Source: DATIJJ01 sp035478795
GTDB lineage: Bacteria; Pseudomonadota; Gammaproteobacteria; DSM-16500
NCBI GenBank assembly: GCA_035478795.1
Contig: DATIJJ010000063.1
Span: 1-64,000 of the forward strand
Length of the DNA stretch: 64,000 nt
Reading direction: 5' to 3'
Position numbers and translations under genes: made by a program. Below, one piece after another: positions 8,091-17,235 of the stretch. How positions within the stretch are numbered: position 1 is the stretch's first letter; the number at the start of each line of letters is the position of its first letter. The notes below the pieces were generated by a model. The model was not told the DNA's origin, searched no databases, and saw only the letters and a list, made by a program, of their open reading frames with translations.

Positions 8091-9998
8091 ATTTTCATGT
8101 TCTTGCAAAAACTCATATACTTTTTCCAAATTACGGGTACGCGTCATATCCGGCAAACTTTGCAAAAAAGCCTCGCCATAACGCGATCCGGCAAGTCTTG
8201 GATCGCCAATCATTAAAATACCGCGATCGGCGATGTCCCGAATCAATCGCCCTGCTCCCTGTTTCAGCATTAAAACAGCATTCGGTAATTGATATTCCTG
8301 AAAAGGATCGATCCCCTGTTTTCGAAGCATCACGATGCGTGCTTTTAATACAGGATCGTCCGGTGCAGCAAACGGCAATTTATCAATAATCACACAGGAT
8401 AACGCATCGCCCCGCACATCCACACCATACCAGAAACTGGCCGTTCCCAATAATACGGCATTCCTCTGCGTTTTGAATTGATGGATGAGCTCTTTTCTCG
8501 GCATACTGCCTTGTAAAAGCAGTGGCCAGGTCACCTGGTCCTTTAACAGTTCTGCTGCCTGCTCCATCGCTTTATGGCTGGTAAATAACATAAAGGCGCG
8601 ACCTGATGTTGCCTGCAAAACAGGAATGGATGCCTTGATCAAGGCTGAAATATAATCCGGATGTTTAAGATCCGGCAATCCTCGCGGCACATACAACAAC
8701 GCCTGTTTCGCATAATCAAACGGGCTTTTTAACTGAAGCAACAACGCTTTGTCTAACCCCAACGCATCCACAAACAATCGAAAACTGTTTTTAACCGTGA
8801 GTGTGGCTGATGTAAAAATCCACGTCCGTTTTTTTTCTTCAATATACCGTTTGAACTGTTCAGCAATGACCATCGGTGTCAGTTGCAAGGTAAAACTGTG
8901 TTTGAATGTCTCAAACCAGTGCACGGTATTGTCAGGCGTCGTCCCTGTCAACAAGTGAAAGCGTTCCATGAGTTCGACGCTACGTCGCCAACAATTTTCG
9001 AGTCCTTTGCTGCGAACGGCAATCAACCTCAAGGATTCTTCGAGCGTTTGTAAATAATTTTTAACCTGTTGAATACTGGCTTCAAGCGCGGAAGAAGGCT
9101 GTACCGCCCACGGTGCACGACGCAACTCGGGCCCCATCGAAAGACGCATCATTTGTGTCCCCGCTTGCAACCGGTCGGTTTCCTCAATCAGGTGACGGGC
9201 ATCCCGGGCGGATTCCATGATTTCTGCTTCCGTATCGCGCGCCAGTTCAATGAGTTGTCGGCTCGTGAATGTCTCGCTAAAAAACTGTGATGCGATTTCA
9301 GGCAGTTGATGCGCTTCGTCAAAAACAATCACATCGGCACCCGGCAGGAGTTCGCCAAAACCGTCTTCCTGGAGTGCCATGTCTGCAAAAAATAAATGAT
9401 GATTGACGACGACGATTTCCGAAGCCAGTGCTTCCTGTCTTGCTTTCACGACAAAACAATCCTTGTAGAATGAACATTCCTGGCCAAGGCAATTGTCCGG
9501 CGTACTCGTGACATAAGGCCAGAGGCCTGAGTCTTCCGGAATGTCTGCGAGTTCGGAAATATCGCCTGACTGTGTCCTGCCCGCCCATTGCTGGATGAGA
9601 TGCAATTGACTGACCCATTGACGTGATATGAAGCGTCCATCTTCCACATTGCGTTCGAGACGCTGCTTGCAAAGATAATTGGCGCGACCTTTGAGTAACA
9701 CGACCTTGATCGGAACGGGCAGTATTTTTTTAAGCAGCGGAATGTCCTTAAAAAAAAGCTGGTCCTGCAGATTTTTGGTGCCGGTGGAAAGGATTGTTTT
9801 TTTTTGCGCGAGAAAAAGGGGGACGAGATAGCCAAACGTTTTCCCCGTGCCAGTGCCCGCTTCAATGACCAGTTGGGAATGCAGTGAAAGTGCTTTTTCG
9901 ACAGCCGCCGCCATGGTTTGTTGTGCTTCACGGGAAACGAAGCCTTCGATCGCCTGACCCAGTCGTCCTTTTTCGCCCAAAATGTCGCTTGAGTTCAC
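8082..9998 (-). CDS. yoaA: DinG/YoaA-family ATP-dependent DNA helicase
   Basis: This is a superfamily 2 XPD-like 5'-3' helicase. The 638-residue protein has Walker A GTGTGKTFGYLVP near residue 50, four cysteines suited to the iron-sulphur cluster between about residues 105 and 185 (including LCKQR, DNCLGQECSFYKDC), the DEAH box VIVFDEAHQLPE near 225, and motif VI QGAGRLIRD near 585. That layout, without a nuclease domain, fits YoaA better than DinG. It probably helps replication-fork repair. The last codons (GTT GTA TAA) lie in sequence shared with the neighbouring repeat element, so the extreme C-terminus may come from the insertion. Confidence 0.9.
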   Translation of the reverse strand: MNSSDILGEKGRLGQAIEGFVSREAQQTMAAAVEKALSLHSQLVIEAGTGTGKTFGYLVPLFLAQKKTILSTGTKNLQDQLFFKDIPLLKKILPVPIKVVLLKGRANYLCKQRLERNVEDGRFISRQWVSQLHLIQQWAGRTQSGDISELADIPEDSGLWPYVTSTPDNCLGQECSFYKDCFVVKARQEALASEIVVVNHHLFFADMALQEDGFGELLPGADVIVFDEAHQLPEIASQFFSETFTSRQLIELARDTEAEIMESARDARHLIEETDRLQAGTQMMRLSMGPELRRAPWAVQPSSALEASIQQVKNYLQTLEESLRLIAVRSKGLENCWRRSVELMERFHLLTGTTPDNTVHWFETFKHSFTLQLTPMVIAEQFKRYIEEKKRTWIFTSATLTVKNSFRLFVDALGLDKALLLQLKSPFDYAKQALLYVPRGLPDLKHPDYISALIKASIPVLQATSGRAFMLFTSHKAMEQAAELLKDQVTWPLLLQGSMPRKELIHQFKTQRNAVLLGTASFWYGVDVRGDALSCVIIDKLPFAAPDDPVLKARIVMLRKQGIDPFQEYQLPNAVLMLKQGAGRLIRDIADRGILMIGDPRLAGSRYGEAFLQSLPDMTRTRNLEKVYEFLQEHENVV

Positions 9999-10016
9999 GG
10001 AACCTCCAACGGTTCA

Positions 10017-10340
10017 TTATTTTTCAAGCAGCTTTAATTTATCATCGACATCCTTCCATTCATCCGCATCCGCGGGTGGTGCTTTCTGCCGATTGATATT
10101 GGGCCAGCGCTCGGCCAGTTCTTTATTAAGTTGTAAATAGGGTTGATATTTTTCGGGAAGATCCTCTTCTGAAAAAATGGCATTCACCGGACATTCCGGC
10201 TCACACAACGCACAGTCAATGCATTCATTCGGATCAATCACGAGGAAATTCGGGCCTTCGTAGAAACAGTCCACCGGACACACTTCCACACAGTCTGTAT
10301 ATTTGCAGCGGATACATTGTTCTGTCACAACGAAAGTCAT
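10017..10340 (-). CDS. fdxA: 7Fe ferredoxin (3Fe-4S/4Fe-4S)
   Basis: FdxA is a small soluble electron carrier with one 3Fe-4S and one 4Fe-4S cluster. The 107-residue protein starts MTFVVTEQCIRCKYTDCVEV and has the second set of cysteines in ECIDCALCEPECPVNAI. The C-terminal 40 residues are the usual helical tail. I chose the ATG at 10340 because family members begin MTFVV; an upstream ATG at 10355 would add five residues, and reading further back would translate the tRNA genes. It lies 18 bases after tRNA-Leu and is probably transcribed with it. Confidence 0.95.
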   Translation of the reverse strand: MTFVVTEQCIRCKYTDCVEVCPVDCFYEGPNFLVIDPNECIDCALCEPECPVNAIFSEEDLPEKYQPYLQLNKELAERWPNINRQKAPPADADEWKDVDDKLKLLEK

Positions 10341-10358
10341 ACGAGAAGTCTTCATCAG

Positions 10359-10447
10359 TGGTGCCCGGGGCCAGAATCGAACTGGCACGGAAGTTGCCTC
10401 CCGAGGGATTTTAAGTCCCTTGCGTCTACCTGTTCCGCCACCCGGGC
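10359..10447 (-). tRNA. tRNA-Leu (anticodon UAA)
   Basis: On the minus strand the gene begins GCCCGGGTGGCGGAACAGG and ends in an encoded CCA (10359-10361). It has a seven-base acceptor stem, the long variable arm of class II tRNAs and the anticodon loop CTTAAAA. It is the last of three tRNA genes in the Gly-Cys-Leu order seen downstream of pgsA in enterobacteria. Confidence 0.96.
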
Positions 10448-10465
10448 AATTAACGCTATAAACAA

Positions 10466-10536
10466 AGGCTGAGGTCGGAATCGAACCGGCGTCCACGGCT
10501 TTGCAGGCCGCTGCATAACCACTCTGCCACTCAGCC
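10466..10536 (-). tRNA. tRNA-Cys (anticodon GCA)
   Basis: The minus strand begins GGCTGAGTGGCAGAGTGG. The anticodon loop is CTGCAAA and the T-arm GGTTCGATTCC is intact. The discriminator base is U, as needed by CysRS. CCA is not encoded. The gene lies 18 bases upstream of tRNA-Leu. Confidence 0.95.
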
Positions 10537-10581
10537 AAAACGGTCAACATTCAAACAAAAAAATAGCACTTTCAGGCAAAT

Positions 10582-10607
10582 AAAAAGCCTCAGTCTGACA
10601 CTGAGGC
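10582..10607 (-). terminator. intrinsic terminator between tRNA-Gly and tRNA-Cys
   Basis: Read on the minus strand, a perfect seven-base-pair stem GCCTCAG/CTGAGGC with a seven-base loop is followed by TTTTT. It lies 11 bases after tRNA-Gly and would separate the pgsA/tRNA-Gly transcript from the Cys-Leu-fdxA transcript. Confidence 0.8.
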
Positions 10608-10617
10608 TTGCGATGTC

Positions 10618-10693
<76 letters not shown>

Positions 10694-10790
10694 ACGCTTA
10701 TTCTTCAACAGGTTGCAATGAATTCTAATATAACCAACAGGCGCCCATTCTATCTAACGACCCTAAAGTGTCAAGCAAAAATAAAAAAAA

Positions 10791-11387
10791 TTAACACTCT
10801 CGCAACGTAGGCCAGGCTGCCTTCAGGTAAATCACCATGGACCAGATGGTCAACACGGCAGAGGCATAAAGCAACAGATATCCGATTAACACAATGAGCA
10901 CAGGAGTGGATGCATCGCAATAAAGCAAGACGATCAGTGACACCATCTGGACGGTGGTCTTCACCTTGCCCATCCATGAAACGGCAACACTGGTGCGCTT
11001 GCCAATTTCGGCCATCCATTCACGCAAGGCAGACACGATGATTTCGCGGCTCACAATAATGGCTGCGGGCAAGGTGATAGCCAAAGCCGGTATGGCATAC
11101 ACAGTCGAAGAAAAACGGATCATCTGAATTTGCGGTTCACCGACCAGAAGAACCAGCACAACAGACACCATGAGTTTATCAGCCACGGGATCCAGAAAAG
11201 CACCAAGACGAGTTGACAGCTTCAAACTGCGTGCAGCATACCCATCCAGCCAGTCTGTCAAACAGGCCAGTGTAAATAACACGGCAGCCGCAGGATGCGC
11301 CCAGGGGACAGGCAGGTAGAAAATCAGCACCAGAAAGGGAATCACCAATATCCGACACAAGGTGAGAATATTCGGTAGATTAAGCAT
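10791..11387 (-). CDS. pgsA: CDP-diacylglycerol--glycerol-3-phosphate 3-phosphatidyltransferase
   Basis: PgsA makes phosphatidylglycerol phosphate, the committed step to phosphatidylglycerol and cardiolipin, in the inner membrane. The 198-residue protein has four to six membrane segments and the CDP-alcohol phosphotransferase signature DWLDGYAAR with the following G and DPVADK, residues about 43-70. AAGGATG precedes the ATG at 11387. In related genomes it directly follows uvrC; here a foreign-looking gene lies between them. Confidence 0.95.
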   Translation of the reverse strand: MLNLPNILTLCRILVIPFLVLIFYLPVPWAHPAAAVLFTLACLTDWLDGYAARSLKLSTRLGAFLDPVADKLMVSVVLVLLVGEPQIQMIRFSSTVYAIPALAITLPAAIIVSREIIVSALREWMAEIGKRTSVAVSWMGKVKTTVQMVSLIVLLYCDASTPVLIVLIGYLLLYASAVLTIWSMVIYLKAAWPTLREC

Positions 11388-11480
11388 GGCTGCATCCTTG
11401 TCATGACGAAGTGCGTATGAAAAACTGTACCGTTAAAGTCTACCTCATCCTGTCTATTAATCAAAACAGGACAACGCGCC

Positions 11481-13637
11481 CTAATGATTATTAATTCCCT
11501 TGAAGACATGCAGCTGCTTCGCGGAATTTTGTAAACTGCGTTCCGTTTCTGCGACAGGCCTTATATTACCCAGTTTTACACCCAGATGTTTGCTGCGCAA
11601 ATCGGAAGAAAAGAGACGAGCATGTGGCGCTGTCAAATCCCGTCCCAATCCGCGACGAAATTGCAACCCTTGAGAACCAACAGCGGATGTTGCAAATTCC
11701 GCTTCATTAATTTTATTTCTAACCGCCTTGCAATCTATTGGTGAAGCAAAAGCACTTTCAGGAATCCTGAACAGAATAAAATGATTTTCCCCAAAAACCG
11801 GATGCCTGACTTTTTTGACCTCACAATCAGGATCCCTGCTGTCATAAACAGCACCGCATGGAAACTCAATGCGTTCATACGATCCTGATTTTTCTTCCCT
11901 TGTCGATTTTTCAGTTTTCTGTTCCTGTTTTTTAAGCTGCTTTCTTCGTGTTATACCGGCATTTGTCGTCATCAGAAATGCGTTTGGGTTTTCATCATCT
12001 GATACACCAGGTAAAACCGGTTGATTCGGATGCTCCAGTCTTGTCAGATGATATCCTTTAATAAACAGCCAGGAACCCTTCTCTTCAACTTCACAACCGT
12101 CAAATAATTTTCTGACACTTTCCAGATGAAAGTTTTTATCCTTAAGTGAAATTTGATAGACTGCTACAGGCAATTCTGATTCATCAGAGATGATATGTTT
12201 TGTGTAGTCAGTTTGCAAAACCGTTTTAATCCGCTCTCCTGTTTTTTTAATAGCCTGATATCGTTCAATCTCTTTTTCAATTTTTTGATTAACAGAAGCT
12301 ATTTTTCCTGACGCCAATGAAAAAGGTTTGATTGTAAAATAATTTTTTTCATACGAAACAACAGGAGCACCGTTTTTAAATAGCACATTTTTAACAATTT
12401 GATTCACCATTGAGGTAGAAAGACCATTACTCACAACGGGTTTAAATTTTAAATAATCAAGAGCTAATGACTCGCCTTTCACAAATTCAAAGGAAACACC
12501 TGTGCACTCAACGGCTCGATCAAGCTGTGATGTGATTTTATTTCTCTGTTGATTCCGGCAAAAGGTGCCAACACTTTTTCTCGCAATCGAAGTCATTCCC
12601 GATAAAAGATGCGTTAAATTGTTCAATATTAAAAAATATAACGCGAATGATTCAGGACCTTGCTCTCTGGCATTATAAATTGCAATGAGCGATGAAACGG
12701 CTAAAAAAACATATCTCAACGTGTTCGCCCTGTTGGCATGCATTTTAAGAGTCTTGAGCTCTGATTCAATCAATGCTATTTCACTTGCCACATCATCGGC
12801 ATTCACACTGTTTTTTTGATTCCATTTTTTATAACCAAAATGAATGGCATGCTCCATAATATAAGTCAAAAAAACAAAAACCATCAAGTTAATAACAATA
12901 AAGAACGCACCTGCCAGCGCATATTTGAAAGAGAGATCATTTGTCAGAACAAGTGCTTTCTGTAAATTGTCTGGCTTCAATAAAGTATTTTCTTGCAAAT
13001 CATCATAAGCAGCTTTTAATAAAGCTACAATTTCAATAAGTGGTTTTTCCTGGATTTTTTGTAAAAGAGGTTCCTGATTAATCATCTCGCGAATATCAAC
13101 TGCATCAAGAGCCAGTAGTTTGGAAAAATAGGGTTTAAATAACATGTTTTCACTAAAAGCCGCTATTTTGACAAGCATGCTGGAGTAATCTGCCTTGATA
13201 TTCTCGATATTTTTTGGAAAATGCTTTAAAACGGCATCGAGATGCATGTAAATCGAATTGAAAGGATTGTTACGATATATTTCTTTTTTGAGTTCTTCTT
13301 TTATTTGTTCATCCAATGGCAAATTATTTGAAAATTCCACAAAATTATTGAGAACCTGCTGTTGCATTTCCCTTAAATCACGCAGATAACGCAGCCGAAT
13401 TCTTGAAATCTGATTTTTCGTTTTCCCCACATCCGCCAAAGGCGCTGTCGCAAATCCGGATTGATTCATCCACTTTAAAGGACTGCTAAATAATTGGCCT
13501 GCCAAAACGCCAACTATCATCATGGCAGGAGAGATATAGGCTTTAAATACCAGCTCATTTCTGCTTGCTCTCAAGCGGTCTAGTTTTGCAAGCTGTTCTG
13601 GCGTCGCGCCTTCTTTTAGTCTGTCTTTGTGTTTCAT
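11481..13637 (-). CDS. hypothetical multi-pass membrane protein, 718 aa
   Basis: I do not recognise the family. The protein has a charged N-terminus, a hydrophobic segment near residues 33-52, a helical region to about 240, then three more hydrophobic segments (about 250-280, 320-340 and 350-375) and a large soluble C-terminal half that is rich in Lys/Glu near residues 585-605. The ATG at 13637 is preceded by AAGGTG at normal spacing; the longer reading from 13688 has no such site. It sits between uvrC and pgsA on the same strand, where most gammaproteobacteria have no gene. It could be a Legionellales-specific membrane or effector protein; no function can be given. Confidence 0.75.
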   Translation of the reverse strand: MKHKDRLKEGATPEQLAKLDRLRASRNELVFKAYISPAMMIVGVLAGQLFSSPLKWMNQSGFATAPLADVGKTKNQISRIRLRYLRDLREMQQQVLNNFVEFSNNLPLDEQIKEELKKEIYRNNPFNSIYMHLDAVLKHFPKNIENIKADYSSMLVKIAAFSENMLFKPYFSKLLALDAVDIREMINQEPLLQKIQEKPLIEIVALLKAAYDDLQENTLLKPDNLQKALVLTNDLSFKYALAGAFFIVINLMVFVFLTYIMEHAIHFGYKKWNQKNSVNADDVASEIALIESELKTLKMHANRANTLRYVFLAVSSLIAIYNAREQGPESFALYFLILNNLTHLLSGMTSIARKSVGTFCRNQQRNKITSQLDRAVECTGVSFEFVKGESLALDYLKFKPVVSNGLSTSMVNQIVKNVLFKNGAPVVSYEKNYFTIKPFSLASGKIASVNQKIEKEIERYQAIKKTGERIKTVLQTDYTKHIISDESELPVAVYQISLKDKNFHLESVRKLFDGCEVEEKGSWLFIKGYHLTRLEHPNQPVLPGVSDDENPNAFLMTTNAGITRRKQLKKQEQKTEKSTREEKSGSYERIEFPCGAVYDSRDPDCEVKKVRHPVFGENHFILFRIPESAFASPIDCKAVRNKINEAEFATSAVGSQGLQFRRGLGRDLTAPHARLFSSDLRSKHLGVKLGNIRPVAETERSLQNSAKQLHVFKGINNH

Positions 13638-13735
13638 AAAATTCACCTTGTATACCTGCCTCATTTTGGTGATTATTTTAACACACATTTGCTTCTAATT
13701 GTGCATTTTAAGATCTTTTATGGAGGCCAGGTAAC

Positions 13736-15556
13736 CTATTGATGAATCACAGAAAAAATGCGTTGAGCCAGCTTAAGACTGATACCTGGAACCTTTGCGA
13801 TGTCAGAAACACTCGCCCGCTTTAACGCCTGAATCCCGCCAAAATACTGCAATAATTCCCGACGGCGTTTGGCCCCAATTCCTGGAATCGTTTCCAAAAC
13901 AGACGTCACGCGTTTTTTATCACGGCGCGCTCTGTGGCCTGTGATCGCAAAACGATGCGCTTCATCCCGAATTTGTTGAATCAGATGCAGTGCAAGCGAA
14001 TCGGGCGGTAAATGAATGGGAGCGTGATCGGTAAAATACAGCGTTTCAAACCCGGGTTTGCGCGTCACCCCTTTTGCAACACCGATTAGAAAAATGGTTT
14101 TAATATCCAGTTCTGCCAGGACTTTTTTTGCCGCATTCAATTGCGGCTTGCCACCATCAATCAATAAAATATCGGGCAAAACAGCCTGCTCTGATTGCAT
14201 GCGTGCATAGCGACGTGTTAATGCCTGACGCATGGCAGCCACATCATCCCCAGGTGTGATGCCTGAAATATTAAACCGTCTGTAATCACTTTTAACCGCA
14301 CCCTCGCGATTAAATACCACACAGGATGCAACGGGCGATTCACCCATGCTGTGGCTGACATCAAAACATTCAATACGTGAAGGCGTCTCATCAAACGAGA
14401 GCAACGTCTTCAATGCATCAAATCGATCATGCGCCATGGATTTCAAAAGCAACCGACCCGTCACCGATTGTTTTGCACTGTTTGTCGCGATATCCACCCA
14501 TTTTTTTCGCTCATGACGGACATTCCCGGATAACACAACTTTATGCCCTGCCCTGTCACGTAATGCACTCGCCAGCCAATCCTGTTCTGCCAATACGGTT
14601 TCCATGATAATTTCCCGAGGAATATCTTCCGCATTGTACTGATCACCCAGATAATGTTGCGCAATGAATGACATTAAAATTTCTTCACGCGAAAAAGCCA
14701 CCGACACATTGGGATAATACGCCCGGCTTCCGAGCATTCTTCCACCCCGAATAATCAACAGTTGAATACACACGAGACCGGCAGCGAGTGCAAAACCAAT
14801 CACATCGATATCACCTTCATCCGCATTCACATATTGCCGCGTCTGAATTTCGCGTAATTTTGCAATCTGATCACGTAGTCCCGCTGCCTTTTCAAATTGC
14901 AATTGCTTCGATGCCTCATCCATCTGCCGCGTCAACGCTGTCAATACTTCCTCATTTTTTCCCTGCAAAAACAAAATGGCATGACGAACCTGTTGTTCAT
15001 AATCGTCGGGTGAAACATATCCGACACAAGGCGCAGTACAACGCTCAATCTGGTATTGCATGCAAGGACGTGTGCGCGCAGCAAAAAATGAATTGGTACA
15101 ATTTCTTATTTTAAATATTTTTTCAATGAAGTTAATCGTTTCACGCACAGCCATCCCGTTTGGAAACGGCCCAAACCAGGTACCACTGCGTTTTTTTTTG
15201 TTTCCACGGTAAAAATCCACACGCGGATAAGGTTTATCATCAGTGATCAGGATGTAGGGATAACTTTTATCATCCCGGAACAACACATTGTAATGCGGCT
15301 TGTGTTGTTTGATCAGGTTGCATTCGAGGATGAGTGCTTCGTTTTCAGTGTGAGTAACCGTGATATCGATCGTCTCAACCTGTTTTAAAAGAGCCGTCGT
15401 CTTCAGGTCTTTTTGTGCGTTGGAAAAATAACTGCCGAGACGTTTTTTTAAATCGCGCGCTTTTCCGATATATAAAACATGCCCTTTTTCATCGAGCATT
15501 TGATAAACGCCCGGCTGATGGGTCACATTGGAAAGAAAGAGTTTACTATTTTGCAT
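13736..15556 (-). CDS. uvrC: excinuclease ABC subunit C
   Basis: UvrC makes both incisions in nucleotide excision repair after UvrAB damage recognition. The 606-residue protein has an N-terminal GIY-YIG domain (GVYQMLDEKGHVLYIGKA, residues about 15-35), a UVR motif (LTRQMDEASKQLQFEKAAGL near 200), the RNase H-like C-terminal nuclease (ECFDVSHSMGE, LLIDGGK) and tandem helix-hairpin-helix motifs ending IPGIGAKRRRELL and VPGISLKLAQRI. The ATG at 15556 fits family starts; a TTG at 15583 is the alternative, and neither has a clear ribosome binding site. It follows uvrY by about 30 bases. Confidence 0.95.
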   Translation of the reverse strand: MQNSKLFLSNVTHQPGVYQMLDEKGHVLYIGKARDLKKRLGSYFSNAQKDLKTTALLKQVETIDITVTHTENEALILECNLIKQHKPHYNVLFRDDKSYPYILITDDKPYPRVDFYRGNKKKRSGTWFGPFPNGMAVRETINFIEKIFKIRNCTNSFFAARTRPCMQYQIERCTAPCVGYVSPDDYEQQVRHAILFLQGKNEEVLTALTRQMDEASKQLQFEKAAGLRDQIAKLREIQTRQYVNADEGDIDVIGFALAAGLVCIQLLIIRGGRMLGSRAYYPNVSVAFSREEILMSFIAQHYLGDQYNAEDIPREIIMETVLAEQDWLASALRDRAGHKVVLSGNVRHERKKWVDIATNSAKQSVTGRLLLKSMAHDRFDALKTLLSFDETPSRIECFDVSHSMGESPVASCVVFNREGAVKSDYRRFNISGITPGDDVAAMRQALTRRYARMQSEQAVLPDILLIDGGKPQLNAAKKVLAELDIKTIFLIGVAKGVTRKPGFETLYFTDHAPIHLPPDSLALHLIQQIRDEAHRFAITGHRARRDKKRVTSVLETIPGIGAKRRRELLQYFGGIQALKRASVSDIAKVPGISLKLAQRIFSVIHQ

Positions 15557-15586
15557 GATGTGATTTTGGGAAAAAGACGGCAACCG

Positions 15587-16246
15587 TCACGATTCATCCG
15601 CAGCCGATTTGTGGCCTTCAACAAGCCCCAGACGAATGGCCAACAAGGTCAGTTCAACATCGCTGTTGATGCTTAATTTTTCAAAAATACGGTAGCGGTA
15701 ACTGTTCACTGTTTTAGGGCTCAGGCACAATTTATCCGAAATTTCCTGCACTTTTTGACCGCTTGTGATCATCAGCATAATTTGCAATTCACGCTCTGAC
15801 AAAATATCGAGTGGCGATTTTTCATCTTTCGAAAACCGCTTCAAGGCCAGCTGTTGCGCTATTTCCGAGCTGATATAACGCTGACCTGCATGAACCGTGC
15901 GAATCGCCCGAATCATTTCATCCGGATCACAGCCCTTGGTGATATAGCCCGCAGCGCCTGCCTGCAACAGTCGGGAAGGATACGGTTCATCATCACAGAC
16001 CGTGAGCGCCAGCACCTTTAAATCCGGGTTATGGCGAATCATTTTGCGGGTGGCTTCAAGACCGCCTATGCCAGGCATTTGCACATCCATCAAAACCACA
16101 TCCGGAATCACTGATTTTGCAAGACGAATAGCTTCCTCGCCCGAGGGCGATTCCGCAATCACTTTGATACCGGTGACGTCTTGTAACAGCCGTTTGATGC
16201 CGATACGCACCAGTTCATGATCATCAACCAACAGAACCTTAATCAA
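15587..16246 (-). CDS. uvrY: UvrY/GacA/LetA-type response regulator (TTG start)
   Basis: This is the NarL-family regulator of the BarA-UvrY (GacSA, LetSA) system, which in relatives drives CsrA-sequestering small RNAs and the switch to virulence. The receiver domain has the acidic pair and phospho-acceptor (VDDHE, DVVLMDVQMPG), and the C-terminal LuxR-type helix-turn-helix reads LSERELQIMLMITSGQKVQE...LSPKTVNSYRYRIFEKL. I place the start at TTG 16246: the protein then begins (M)IKVLLVDDHELVR like its relatives, is 219 residues long, and has GAGGTG eight to nine bases upstream. An ATG at 16261 overlaps that site. It is followed by uvrC as in E. coli. Confidence 0.93.
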   Translation of the reverse strand: MIKVLLVDDHELVRIGIKRLLQDVTGIKVIAESPSGEEAIRLAKSVIPDVVLMDVQMPGIGGLEATRKMIRHNPDLKVLALTVCDDEPYPSRLLQAGAAGYITKGCDPDEMIRAIRTVHAGQRYISSEIAQQLALKRFSKDEKSPLDILSERELQIMLMITSGQKVQEISDKLCLSPKTVNSYRYRIFEKLSINSDVELTLLAIRLGLVEGHKSAADES

Positions 16247-16282
16247 CGGGGTACACCTCATTCGGTTTGCAATTCCAGGAAT

Positions 16283-16372
<90 letters not shown>

Positions 16373-16518
16373 ATGCAGCTAATGGACTTATATTTCTGAT
16401 TATACTCAGAGCAGAGCACATAGTAACGCTATGACCCTCCTGATTCAACAAAAAAATAATTGCGCTTTTCTGATTAACCACCCGATGAAGAACAGCAGTA
16501 TTTTTGCCGAAACCAGGC

Positions 16519-16524
16519 TATAAT
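16519..16524 (+). promoter_or_regulatory. candidate -10 box for the yccA-like gene
   Basis: A perfect TATAAT lies 34 bases upstream of the ATG at 16558. No good -35 hexamer is found 16-18 bases further upstream, so this call rests on the -10 alone. Confidence 0.4.
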
Positions 16525-16557
16525 AGCAGGCAGATTTTAATTTTTTGGAGAATGTCC

Positions 16558-17235
16558 ATGTCAATGAACGAAACAGTCGTCAGTCAACGAGGCAGGTCCC
16601 TTTTGGGCACCCATTCCGTGCTACGAAACACGTATTTATTGCTCAGCCTGACGCTGTTATTCAGTGCTGGCATGGCCGGCGTTGCGATGGCGCACGGGGC
16701 CGGTTTTGGTTCATCCATCGTTGCCTTTATTGTTGGCTTTATCCTGTTATTTGCAACGACCGCCCTTCGCAACAGTGTCTGGGGGATTGTGGCGGTATTT
16801 GCCTTCACAGGTTGCATGGGCTATTCCATGGGCCCGATGCTGAATCAGTTTATTCGCGGCTATACCAATGGCGGACAATTGATCCTGACGGCACTTGGGG
16901 GAACCGGTCTCACCTTCTTTTTAGGGTCAGCCTATATTCTCATGACGAAGAAGGATCTCAGTCACTGGGGAAAATTTCTCATGATCGGGCTGGTGATCTG
17001 CATCATTGCATCTCTTGCGAATTTCTTTTTTAAAATGCCCGCCATGCAATTGGCCATTTCATCGCTCGTTACATTTATTTCGGCAGCACTCATGATGTAT
17101 GACACGAGCCGCATTCTGAATAACGGCGAAACCAATTATATTATGGCGACTATCAGTCTGTTTCTGGATATTTTAATGCTGTTTCAAAATTTATTGATGT
17201 TGCTTGGGGCGTTGAGCGGAAATAGCAGGAATTAA
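16558..17235 (+). CDS. yccA: Bax inhibitor-1/YccA family membrane protein
   Basis: The 225-residue protein has seven hydrophobic segments and the BI-1 features of the YccA subgroup: NTYLLLSLTLLFSAGMAG at the start and MMYDTSRILNNGETNYIMAT near the end. In E. coli YccA is an inner-membrane protein that modulates the FtsH protease. The start at 16558 has GGAG seven bases upstream; ATGs at 16552 and 16564 are spaced too close or too far. Its stop codon overlaps that of dnaQ on the other strand. Confidence 0.88.
   Translation: MSMNETVVSQRGRSLLGTHSVLRNTYLLLSLTLLFSAGMAGVAMAHGAGFGSSIVAFIVGFILLFATTALRNSVWGIVAVFAFTGCMGYSMGPMLNQFIRGYTNGGQLILTALGGTGLTFFLGSAYILMTKKDLSHWGKFLMIGLVICIIASLANFFFKMPAMQLAISSLVTFISAALMMYDTSRILNNGETNYIMATISLFLDILMLFQNLLMLLGALSGNSRN

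Noticed and set aside
10341..10550. N-terminal extension of the ferredoxin frame
   Set aside because: The added residues are translated tRNA-Leu and tRNA-Cys sequence; family members start at MTFVV.
16395..16420. A third copy of the 63-bp-spaced motif near tRNA-Ser (gattatact)
   Set aside because: Only eight or nine bases match and no partner motif lies 63 bases away.
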